Source: Ralstonia insidiosa
Lineage (GTDB): Bacteria; Pseudomonadota; Gammaproteobacteria; Burkholderiales; Burkholderiaceae
NCBI RefSeq assembly: GCF_008801405.1
Contig: NZ_VZPV01000005.1
Span: forward strand, 1-64,000
Reading direction: 5' to 3'
Length of the DNA: 64,000 nt
In this document: one piece after another, positions 16,825 through 24,013 of the stretch
Layout: each line of letters opens with the position of its first letter
How positions within the stretch are numbered: position 1 is the stretch's first letter
Program-made: the position numbers and the translations under genes
The notes under the pieces: generated by a model
Database searches by the model: none
What the model saw: only the letters and a program-made list of their open reading frames with translations
Told to the model about the DNA's origin: nothing

Positions 16825-17996
16825 GCGACGGGCTCGCACGTTCTTCTGCAACCGCACTGCCCGGCCAGGAGCCGGCAGAGGCTGCGCCGCCGGATCGGTC
16901 TGCGTTCTGGCACCGGGCGTTGGCTTGGGCTGTGGCGGTGCTTCTGATCACCGGCCTTGGCATGGCGGTGGTTGCACTGGTCCGACAAACTGACAACGGC
17001 GAGCCGTTCAAATGGGCCGGGTGGCGTGACGGCACCCTGGGCCACCAGATTGAAGGTGCCATCGACGTGCCGTACGCGCGCACGCTGCACCGCTGGCAGG
17101 CTGCGCTGCGCTATCGCGTGCTGGGCGATCTCGGCCAGCAGGTGCGCGAGGGCTGCCCTGGCTGGCTCTTCTACGCCGATGGATTGCGCCCGCCCCCCGC
17201 TGCGGCCGGGCAGGTGCGGCAGGTGGGCGTGCCGGGTGCCGATGCATTGCTCGATGCCCGCATCGCGACGCTGCACCGCTACGCCGACGCCCTGCGCAAG
17301 GACGGCATCCGCTTGGTGGTTGTGACGGTGCCCGACAAGGCGCGCGTTGAAGCGCAGGCCCTCTGCGGCTTGCATCAGGACGCTCGCATGACGCAGCGCC
17401 TTGCCGGATGGCAGCAGGCGCTGGACGCCGCTGGTGTCGCGCGTGTGGAACTGCTGCCCGCATTGCAGCAGGCAAGCCCCGCGTACTTTCGCACCGATGT
17501 GCACTGGAACGCGAGCGGTGCGCAGGCGGCCGCCAACGTGATCGGCGCGGCCGTGCTGCCGTTGCTGGGTGGGCGGGGCGAGGCACGCTTTGAGCACCAA
17601 CAGGCAGCAGCAGAGCCCCGCGTTGGCGACCTGCTCACGCTCAGTGGTCTGGGCGATGTGCCCGACGCATGGCGCCCGGCGCCCGATCTGGTGGCCGCGC
17701 AGACCATCAGCGCGGTGCATTCGGGCGGCCTGCTTGATGACGCACCGCCGGTCGAGGTCATGCTGGCGGGCAGCTCGTTCTCACGGCGCAGCGAGTTTGC
17801 GGGCCGCCTGGGCGAACAGCTTGGCCGCGAGGTCTGGAACGTGAGCCTGGACGACGGCCAGTTCGACCGTGCCATGCAAGCCATGTGGGACAAGCGCGCA
17901 ACGTGGCCCAAGAGTGTGCGTGTGCTGGTGTGGGAGATGTCGGAAGACGCGCTGCACCTGCCGGTCAAGACCCTCCCCAACGGCGCCAGCCATTGA
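16821..17996 (+). CDS. AlgJ/AlgX-like SGNH acetyltransferase, copy 2, membrane anchored
   Basis: The 391-aa product has a cytoplasmic N-terminus, one membrane span (~33-55, ALAWAVAVLLITGLGMAVVA) and a periplasmic SGNH-like domain. It shares with copy 1 the DVHW motif (D226, H228) and a GSS serine (S319), so both appear catalytically intact. Sequence similarity between the copies is low outside these motifs, so this is not a recent duplication; alginate systems likewise use two such proteins (AlgJ and AlgX). GWLFYADGL near residue 115 is typical of the family. It starts by ATGA overlap with copy 1 and is followed 7 bp later by the MBOAT gene. Confidence 0.86.
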   Translation: MSDGLARSSATALPGQEPAEAAPPDRSAFWHRALAWAVAVLLITGLGMAVVALVRQTDNGEPFKWAGWRDGTLGHQIEGAIDVPYARTLHRWQAALRYRVLGDLGQQVREGCPGWLFYADGLRPPPAAAGQVRQVGVPGADALLDARIATLHRYADALRKDGIRLVVVTVPDKARVEAQALCGLHQDARMTQRLAGWQQALDAAGVARVELLPALQQASPAYFRTDVHWNASGAQAAANVIGAAVLPLLGGRGEARFEHQQAAAEPRVGDLLTLSGLGDVPDAWRPAPDLVAAQTISAVHSGGLLDDAPPVEVMLAGSSFSRRSEFAGRLGEQLGREVWNVSLDDGQFDRAMQAMWDKRATWPKSVRVLVWEMSEDALHLPVKTLPNGASH

Positions 17997-18003
17997 GGCC
18001 GAG

Positions 18004-19617
18004 ATGCTATTCAACTCGTTCATTTTCCTGACGCTGTTCCTGCCGGTTTCGATTGCCGGCTACTACCTGCTGGGTGCGCGCTCGCCGCGTGCGGCGTCAG
18101 TCTGGCTGTGCGTGGCGTCGTTCCTGTTCTACGGATGGTGGAACCCGTCGTTCGTGCTGCTGCTCACGTTGTCGATCGCGTTCAACTTTGCGATGAGCTG
18201 GCTGATCCTCAGCAACCCGGCGGGGTCGCGCGCGCGACGCGCTTGGCTGGCCTTCGCCATCGTGGTCGATCTGGCAGTGCTGGTGCGCTACAAGTACCTG
18301 GCGGCGTTGATTGGAGTCGTGGTGAACGCGGCCGACATCATGCCCGCTGGCTGGGTTGCCGTGGCGATGGAAGATGTGGCGCTGCCGCTGGGCGTGTCGT
18401 TCTTCACCTTCACGCAGATCGGCTATCTGCTTGACTGCAATGCAGGCATCGTCAAGGAGCGCGATCCGCTGGGCTTTATCCAGTTCGTCACGTTCTTCCC
18501 GCACCTGATTGCCGGGCCGATCCTGCACCACAAGGAAATGATGACGCAGTTCGCGCGCCCCGAGACGTATCGGCTGCGTGCGGAGAACCTGTCCATCGGC
18601 CTGACCATGTTCACCTGCGGGCTGGCCAAGAAGCTGCTGCTGGCAGATGCAATTGCGCCGTACGCCGACCATGGCTTTGCCGCGCCGCACGAGCTGCAGA
18701 TGCTGGCCGCCTGGGGCGCTTGCCTGGCCTATGCGATGCAGCTGTACTTCGACTTCTCGGGCTACTCCGACATGGCGATGGGGCTGGCGAAGATGTTCGG
18801 GGTGCGCTTCCCGCTCAACTTCAATTCGCCGTTCAAGGCCGGCAGCATCATTGAGTTCTGGCAGCGCTGGCACATGACGCTCACGCGCTACCTGACCAGC
18901 TACCTCTACTACCCGATGGCGATGCGCATCAACCGTGCGCGCATGACCAGCGGCAAGTCGACCGGGCGCTTGGCGCAGCGCTCGATGGGCGGTTTTGCGG
19001 CCACCGTGGCGGTGCCGACCTTCTACACCATGGGGCTGGCTGGGGTGTGGCATGGGGCAGGGCTGCAGTACCTCATCTACGGCTTGCTGCATGCGGGCTT
19101 CCTGAGCGTCAACCATGGCTGGCGGGCGTGGCAGGCTGCGCGTGCGCCGGCTGGTGCACCGGCGCAGCCAGCACCGCCGACGCCGCTGCGGCATGCGGCC
19201 AATGTGCTGCTGACCTTCTTTGCGGCGCTCGTGGCGTTCATCTTCTTCCGTGCCCACGGCGTGCATGACGCGCTGCAGATGCTGGGCGGCATGGTTGGCC
19301 TGCGCGGCATCGAGCCGCTGGGCTGGCCCGCCTGGGGCGAGGCCGGCATGAGCGGCCTGGAGTGGCTGCGCATCGTGCTGGGCCGCTCCATGCTGGCGCT
19401 GCAGATCGTGCTGATGCTGGCCATCGTCTGGTGCCTGCCCAACGTGCACCAATGGATGGGCCGTTTCTCGCCCGCGCTGGAGCGTCCTGCCAATGCAGCG
19501 GCTGCGCGCTTTGGCTGGCGCCCCTCGCTGCGCTGGAGCGTGGTCATCGTCGCTCTGTTGCTGTTCTGCATGGCGCAGCTGCACGGTGAAGTGCGCTTCC
19601 TCTATTTCCAATTCTGA
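18004..19617 (+). CDS. MBOAT acyltransferase, AlgI/DltB type
   Basis: The 537-aa polytopic membrane O-acyltransferase starts MLFNSFIFLTLFLPVSIAGY, the AlgI N-terminus. Family motifs are LPLGVSFFTFTQIGYLLD, YFDFSGYSDMAMGLAKMFG, FWQRWHMTLTRYL and the catalytic histidine in GLAGVWHGAG. AlgI moves acetyl groups across the inner membrane; DltB does the same for D-alanine from DltC. Both families have these motifs. Length and flanking algF/algJ genes favour AlgI, while the dltC and dltA genes directly downstream would suit DltB. It is the only MBOAT in the operon, so it may serve one or both modifications. The frame extends upstream inside the preceding gene; ATG 18004 follows GAG and is 7 bp after that stop. 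Confidence 0.92.
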   Translation: MLFNSFIFLTLFLPVSIAGYYLLGARSPRAASVWLCVASFLFYGWWNPSFVLLLTLSIAFNFAMSWLILSNPAGSRARRAWLAFAIVVDLAVLVRYKYLAALIGVVVNAADIMPAGWVAVAMEDVALPLGVSFFTFTQIGYLLDCNAGIVKERDPLGFIQFVTFFPHLIAGPILHHKEMMTQFARPETYRLRAENLSIGLTMFTCGLAKKLLLADAIAPYADHGFAAPHELQMLAAWGACLAYAMQLYFDFSGYSDMAMGLAKMFGVRFPLNFNSPFKAGSIIEFWQRWHMTLTRYLTSYLYYPMAMRINRARMTSGKSTGRLAQRSMGGFAATVAVPTFYTMGLAGVWHGAGLQYLIYGLLHAGFLSVNHGWRAWQAARAPAGAPAQPAPPTPLRHAANVLLTFFAALVAFIFFRAHGVHDALQMLGGMVGLRGIEPLGWPAWGEAGMSGLEWLRIVLGRSMLALQIVLMLAIVWCLPNVHQWMGRFSPALERPANAAAARFGWRPSLRWSVVIVALLLFCMAQLHGEVRFLYFQF

Positions 19618-19635
19618 CCGCGCTTAGTCGCAACC

Positions 19636-19878
19636 ATGACCATGACTCAAACCGAAACCCTGCTGGCCGATGTAAAGGCGCTTGTCGAGAACGTCGTACT
19701 CCGCACGGTCGAACCCGACACGCCGCTGATCGAAATGGGGCTGGTCGATTCCGTACTGGCGGTCGAAATCGTGATGGCTGTCGAAATGCAGTTTGGCGTG
19801 CGTGTGCCGCCCACGGAGATTGCCGAGCATCTGGCCTCGGTCAACGCGCTGGCGGCGTATATCCAATCCAACAGATAG
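19636..19878 (+). CDS. dltC: DltC-like acyl/D-alanyl carrier protein
   Basis: The 80-aa carrier protein has the phosphopantetheine attachment serine in EMGLVDSVLAVEIV (S39). The GL-DS-VE pattern and PPTEIAEHLASVNALAAYI closely match DltC carriers. It should receive an aminoacyl (or acyl) group from the DltA-like ligase encoded 9 bp downstream and present it to a membrane acyltransferase. A second ATG at 19642 is also possible. It lies 18 bp after the MBOAT gene. Dedicated phosphopantetheinyl transferase is not visible in the window. Confidence 0.88.
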   Translation: MTMTQTETLLADVKALVENVVLRTVEPDTPLIEMGLVDSVLAVEIVMAVEMQFGVRVPPTEIAEHLASVNALAAYIQSNR

Positions 19879-19887
19879 GAGAGGGCG

Positions 19888-21366
19888 ATGCGGTTCGATC
19901 TCAATACGGGTACGTTCGTCGATACCGGGCTGCGGCCCGACCAGGATGCGGTGATCGGTGCCGATCGCACGCTCACCTGGCAGGCGCTTGCCGAAGAGGC
20001 GGCTGCGTGGTGCGCACAGGCACGCGAGGCCGGTTTTGCTGCCGACGTGCCGGTCATCGTGCGCGGGCACAAGGAAGCCGCCTTCTTTGTGGCGATTGCC
20101 GGCGCGCTGATGCTGGGTGCGCCCTTCGTGCCGCTCGACACGATCTACCCCGATGAGCGCATGGACCGCATCGCGCGCACGCTGGGCGCGCATGCCTACT
20201 ACGATGCGCGCACCGCTACGTTCGAGCGCCTGCCGTATGCCAGCCATCCGCAGCCGCTGCAGGAGAAGGGCCTGGCCTACGTGCTGTTCACCTCGGGCAC
20301 CACGGGCGAACCCAAGGGCGTGCAGATCGGCCGCGAAAGCGTGCATACCCTGGTTGACTGGATGGCGTACGACTTTGCGCTGGGGGCGTCGCCGGTGTTC
20401 CTGAATCAGGCGCCGTTCAGCTTCGACCTGTCGATGTACGAGGTGATGGCCACACTCGCGCTGGGCGGCACCGTCGTGCTGGCCTCGCGCGAGGCCATTA
20501 CCCAGGGCGATGCATTCCTGAAGATGCTGGCTGCGCACGGCGTGACGACGTGGGTGTCGACCCCGTCGTTTGCGCAACAGCAGTTGCTGCAGCCGGATTT
20601 CTCGGGGCAAGGCCTGCCGACGCTCGACACCTTCCTGTTCTGCGGCGAGGTGCTCCCGGTCACACTGGCACGTCACTTGCGCCAGCGTTTTCCAAAGGCG
20701 CGCATCATCAACACCTACGGCCCCACCGAGGCCACCGTGGCCACCACCTGGATCGTGGTGGACGATGCGATGCTTGCCGGCGCAGATAAATTGCCCATCG
20801 GCTATCCCAAGCGCGGCAGCGAGGTCTTCGTGCAGGACGGTGAGCTGTGCATTGCCGGCCCGCACGTGATGCGGGGTTATCTCAATCGGGAAGACCTCAA
20901 CGCCACACGCATGTTTTCGCACAATGGCACGCGCGGTTTCCGCACAGGCGACCTGGGGGCGGTGGATGAACTCGGCCGCCTGTTCTGTCATGGCCGGATT
21001 GACGACCAGGTCAAGGTGGGCGGCTACCGTATCGAGTTGCTGGAGATCGATGCCGCGCTGGGCAAGCTGCCCGGTGTGCAGAGTGCAGCAGCGGTGCCGT
21101 TGCGGCGGCCCGATGGGTCGGTGGCGCGCATTGTCGGTTTTGTGCAGCCTGCCTCAGGTGATGCGCACGCGCCGTTTTTACCGCAAGACTGGAAGGCATC
21201 GTTGGGTGAGGCGCTGCCGCCGTATATGATTCCGTCGGAGTTGATTCCGCGGCAAACGTTGCCGGTGTCCGTCAACTTCAAGATTGATCGCGCCAAGCTG
21301 GCGCAGGATTACCGTGACATGCAACTCAACCCGAGCCGCCCAACCGAGGGCAAGCACAATGGCTGA
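19888..21366 (+). CDS. dltA: DltA-like D-alanine--carrier protein ligase
   Basis: The 492-aa adenylation enzyme has A3 motif TSGTTGEPKG (135-144), NTYGPTEAT (275-283), TGDLG (353-357) and A10 lysine K465 in NFKIDR, where the usual glycine is phenylalanine. DltA hallmarks are LNQAPFSFDLSMYEV and FLFCGEVLP; C252 corresponds to the cysteine that lines the D-alanine pocket of Bacillus DltA. The predicted reaction is ATP-dependent activation of D-alanine and loading onto DltC. A strong Shine-Dalgarno AGGAGAG precedes ATG 19888. The last 8 bp overlap the next gene. Amino-acid specificity other than D-alanine is possible. Confidence 0.9.
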   Translation: MRFDLNTGTFVDTGLRPDQDAVIGADRTLTWQALAEEAAAWCAQAREAGFAADVPVIVRGHKEAAFFVAIAGALMLGAPFVPLDTIYPDERMDRIARTLGAHAYYDARTATFERLPYASHPQPLQEKGLAYVLFTSGTTGEPKGVQIGRESVHTLVDWMAYDFALGASPVFLNQAPFSFDLSMYEVMATLALGGTVVLASREAITQGDAFLKMLAAHGVTTWVSTPSFAQQQLLQPDFSGQGLPTLDTFLFCGEVLPVTLARHLRQRFPKARIINTYGPTEATVATTWIVVDDAMLAGADKLPIGYPKRGSEVFVQDGELCIAGPHVMRGYLNREDLNATRMFSHNGTRGFRTGDLGAVDELGRLFCHGRIDDQVKVGGYRIELLEIDAALGKLPGVQSAAAVPLRRPDGSVARIVGFVQPASGDAHAPFLPQDWKASLGEALPPYMIPSELIPRQTLPVSVNFKIDRAKLAQDYRDMQLNPSRPTEGKHNG

Positions 21367-22291
21367 ACGCCGTCCTTCCTGGCGATGCGCCGCGCTGGTC
21401 GTGGCGCTGGCCCTGTCCAGGTCGTTGACGGGCGGGGCGGTCGCGCAGGAGCTTGCCGGCGAGCCGCTCGCACAGGGCGTCGTCTGGCAGCCGGATGCCC
21501 TGCACAAGAACCCGAGGGGCACCTGGGACAGGCTCGGTGTCAGCAACCTGCTGGTGCAATGGACGGCCGTGGACGATGCCACCTTCGTGTCTGGCGCCCG
21601 GCCGTCGGCGGTGGCACATGCACCAGACTGGTCGCGCATTGCCGCCGAGCCCTGGGCACGCAACGTCATCGTCGGGCTGGCTGGGGCATTTGATGAAACC
21701 TGGGCACGCGCCCACGTTGAAGAGCTTGCCGAGCGCTCGCGAAACCTGGTGTCGGTGCGCCCGCCCGTCAATGTCGAGGGCTGGTACTTCCCGGTGGAAG
21801 TCGATCCCACCTGGAAAGACATGGCGCGGCTCAAGCGCGCGCTGGACCGGCTGCCGCGCCCGCTGTGGATCAGCGTGTACGACCATAGCGAGCTTGGCGC
21901 CCAGCAATTTGCCGACTGGGTTGCACGCTGGCTGCCTGCCGACGTGGGCGTGTTCTGGCAGGACGGTTGCGGTGCATTCAAGCGTGACCCGGCCACTGCG
22001 CGCGCCTACGCCAATGCATTGGCTGGGCGCTTCGGCACCGAGCGCGTACGCGTGATTGCCGAGGCGTTTCGCCCCAAGCGCCGCGGCGGTTTCCGTCCCG
22101 CCACCGCGTATGAGTTGGCGCCACAACTGGCGCACTACCAAGGCTTCAAGGTCTACCTGTTCGACGGGCCGCACTACGTGTCGCCAACGCTCGTCGATGG
22201 GCTGCTCAAGCACCCGCTGCGCAATACGCCGGGATTGGCCCTAGAGGTGCCGCAACCACCTGCGAAGATCGGTTCGGGGCAGGATTCGTAA
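21359..22291 (+). CDS. Secreted TIM-barrel protein, putative glycoside hydrolase (DUF4434-like)
   Basis: The 310-aa product has an N-terminal signal peptide (CAALVVALALSRSLTGGAVAQ). The mature protein has alternating strands and helices with GVSNLLVQWTAV, VEGWYFPVEVDPTW, RPLWISVYDHS, VGVFWQDGCGAF and RVRVIAEAFRPKRRGG, resembling a TIM-barrel glycosidase-like fold such as DUF4434; candidate acidic residues lie in E-D at PVEVDP, QDG and AEAF. I cannot assign a family with certainty. Start ATG 21359 overlaps the dltA stop by 8 bp. As the last gene of the operon it could trim or release the polymer. Comparison with E. coli YbcH, encoded beside nfrAB, would be informative. Confidence 0.6.
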   Translation: MAERRPSWRCAALVVALALSRSLTGGAVAQELAGEPLAQGVVWQPDALHKNPRGTWDRLGVSNLLVQWTAVDDATFVSGARPSAVAHAPDWSRIAAEPWARNVIVGLAGAFDETWARAHVEELAERSRNLVSVRPPVNVEGWYFPVEVDPTWKDMARLKRALDRLPRPLWISVYDHSELGAQQFADWVARWLPADVGVFWQDGCGAFKRDPATARAYANALAGRFGTERVRVIAEAFRPKRRGGFRPATAYELAPQLAHYQGFKVYLFDGPHYVSPTLVDGLLKHPLRNTPGLALEVPQPPAKIGSGQDS

Positions 22292-22390
22292 GCGCTCGGG
22301 ATCTCGTGGCGACGCTCTCGCTGGGGCCGGTGGGCTTGGGCGAGGGCTGAGTGTCTGGAAACGGCGGCAATCAAGCACAGAAGCGTTCGG

Positions 22391-22416
22391 AAAAAAAAGC
22401 GCGGCCGAAGCCGCGC
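22391..22416 (-). terminator. Intrinsic terminator of the efflux operon
   Basis: On the minus strand GCGCGGC pairs perfectly with GCCGCGC around a TTCG loop and is followed by eight T (A-run 22391-22398 on the plus strand). It lies 37 bp after the outer membrane factor stop. It may also slow plus-strand transcripts from the exopolysaccharide operon. Confidence 0.85.
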
Positions 22417-22452
22417 AGAGTCTCGCTTTCCAGAGAGAGAGGAAACGAATCC

Positions 22453-23988
22453 TTACTGTTGCGCCACCGTTGCCGGCTGCGCCTGTTCTGTCGGCAAGTC
22501 ACCCCAGCCACCACCCAGCGCCTTGATCAGCCCCACCGTCGCATTCACGCGGCTGCCGGCGAGCTGCACGCCGATGCGTTGGGCAGACAGCATATTGCGC
22601 TCGGCATCGATCACATCCAGGTAGTTGACCGAGCCCGCGTTGTAGCGCGTGCGCGAGAGCTGCGCGGCGCGCGAGGAGGCGCGCACGGCATCGTCCTGGG
22701 CTTTCGATTGATCAGCCAGCAGGCGCAGTTCCGACAGGTTGTCTTCCACCTCGCGGAAGGCGACCAGTACGCTTTCCCGATAGTTGGCGACGTTCTCTTC
22801 GTACGCGGCACGCGCCTGCTTCACACCCGCACTGCGTGCACCGCCGTCAAAGATCGGCAGCGACAGCGCGGTGCCGACCAGCGGCCCGAGAATCCACGTG
22901 CGGCTGCCCCACTTGAGCAGATCACCGATGTCGTGCGACTCATAGCCGAAGCCGCCCGTGAGCTGCAGCTGCGGGAAGAACGCCGCACGCGCCGCACCGA
23001 TGCGTGCGTTGGCCGCAGCCATCGAACGTTCTGCCGCGGCCACATCGGGGCGGCGCTCCAGCAGGGCAGAAGGCAGGCCAGCTGGCACGCGCACTTCAGC
23101 GGCCTGCAGCGGGTCAGTGCCCATCGTGAAGTCGGCCGGTGCCTTGCCCAGCAGGGTTGCCAGCGCGTGTTCGAGCACGGCGCGACGGCGCTGCACGCCG
23201 ATGCGGTCGGAACGTGCCGTGGCCAGTTCGGCGTCGGCACGCGCAACATCCAGCTCGCCGATGTCACCGGTGTTGAAGCGGCGCTGCACGAGCTTGAGCG
23301 CTTCTTCGCGGCCGACCAGGGTACGGGCGAGCAGCGCCTCTTCCGCATCGAGCGTGCGCAGGCTGAAATACGTCTGTGCCACGTCGGCTTGCAGTGATAG
23401 CCGGGCGGCGCGGTACAGCGCTTCGACACGCTCGGCATCTGCACCGGCCGCGTCGATGTTGTTGCGCACGCGGCCGAACAGGTCCACCTCATACGCTACC
23501 GTGGCCTGCGCACGCCAGTACGTCTGCGGCTGGACGGGCGCGCCCACCGGCAAGCCCGCCGATGCAGCGGAACCCCGCTGGCGCGTCGGGCCGAAGCCTG
23601 CATCCAGTTCTGGGAACAGCGATGCACGGTTGGCTTGCACGAAGGCGCGCGCCTGGTTCACGCGCGCCGCTGCCGCGGCCAGCGTGGGGCTGGCTTCCCC
23701 GGCCTGCGCTTCGAGCTTGTCGAGCGTCGAGTCGTTGAAGACCTTCCACCACGCACCGTCGGCGGGCAGGGAGGGCTCGGCGGTCTTCCACTTGCCTTGT
23801 TCGCCGGCGGCCAGCGGTGCATCTGCTGGTTGTGCAGCTTCCTTGAAAGCCGTGGGCGTGCCCACATCCGGCTTCTCGTAGGTCGGCGCCAGCGAGCAGG
23901 CCGCGAGGAACAGCGCGGCAGCCAGTGCCAGCGGGGTCCAGCGGCCAGGCCGCGTGGCCTGACCTGTGTGTTGTTTGAACGCGTTCAT
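22453..23988 (-). CDS. Outer membrane factor lipoprotein of RND efflux (NodT/OprM family)
   Basis: The 511-aa protein has a lipoprotein signal peptide (LALAAALFLAACSLAPTY; lipobox AAC). OMF repeats are recognisable: RVNQARAFVQANRASLFPELDAG, an alpha-barrel hairpin region and LPIFDGGARSAGVKQARAAYEE. It forms the trimeric outer membrane channel for the pump encoded upstream in the operon. ATG 23988 (MNAFKQHTG) is used because the longer frame to 24123 overlaps the RND gene and is unrelated. It is the last gene of MFP-RND-OMF, the arrangement of MexEF-OprN and BpeEF-OprC. Confidence 0.95.
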   Translation of the reverse strand: MNAFKQHTGQATRPGRWTPLALAAALFLAACSLAPTYEKPDVGTPTAFKEAAQPADAPLAAGEQGKWKTAEPSLPADGAWWKVFNDSTLDKLEAQAGEASPTLAAAAARVNQARAFVQANRASLFPELDAGFGPTRQRGSAASAGLPVGAPVQPQTYWRAQATVAYEVDLFGRVRNNIDAAGADAERVEALYRAARLSLQADVAQTYFSLRTLDAEEALLARTLVGREEALKLVQRRFNTGDIGELDVARADAELATARSDRIGVQRRRAVLEHALATLLGKAPADFTMGTDPLQAAEVRVPAGLPSALLERRPDVAAAERSMAAANARIGAARAAFFPQLQLTGGFGYESHDIGDLLKWGSRTWILGPLVGTALSLPIFDGGARSAGVKQARAAYEENVANYRESVLVAFREVEDNLSELRLLADQSKAQDDAVRASSRAAQLSRTRYNAGSVNYLDVIDAERNMLSAQRIGVQLAGSRVNATVGLIKALGGGWGDLPTEQAQPATVAQQ

Positions 23989-24013
23989 AGCGATGTCTTG
24001 ATTAGTGTTGACC

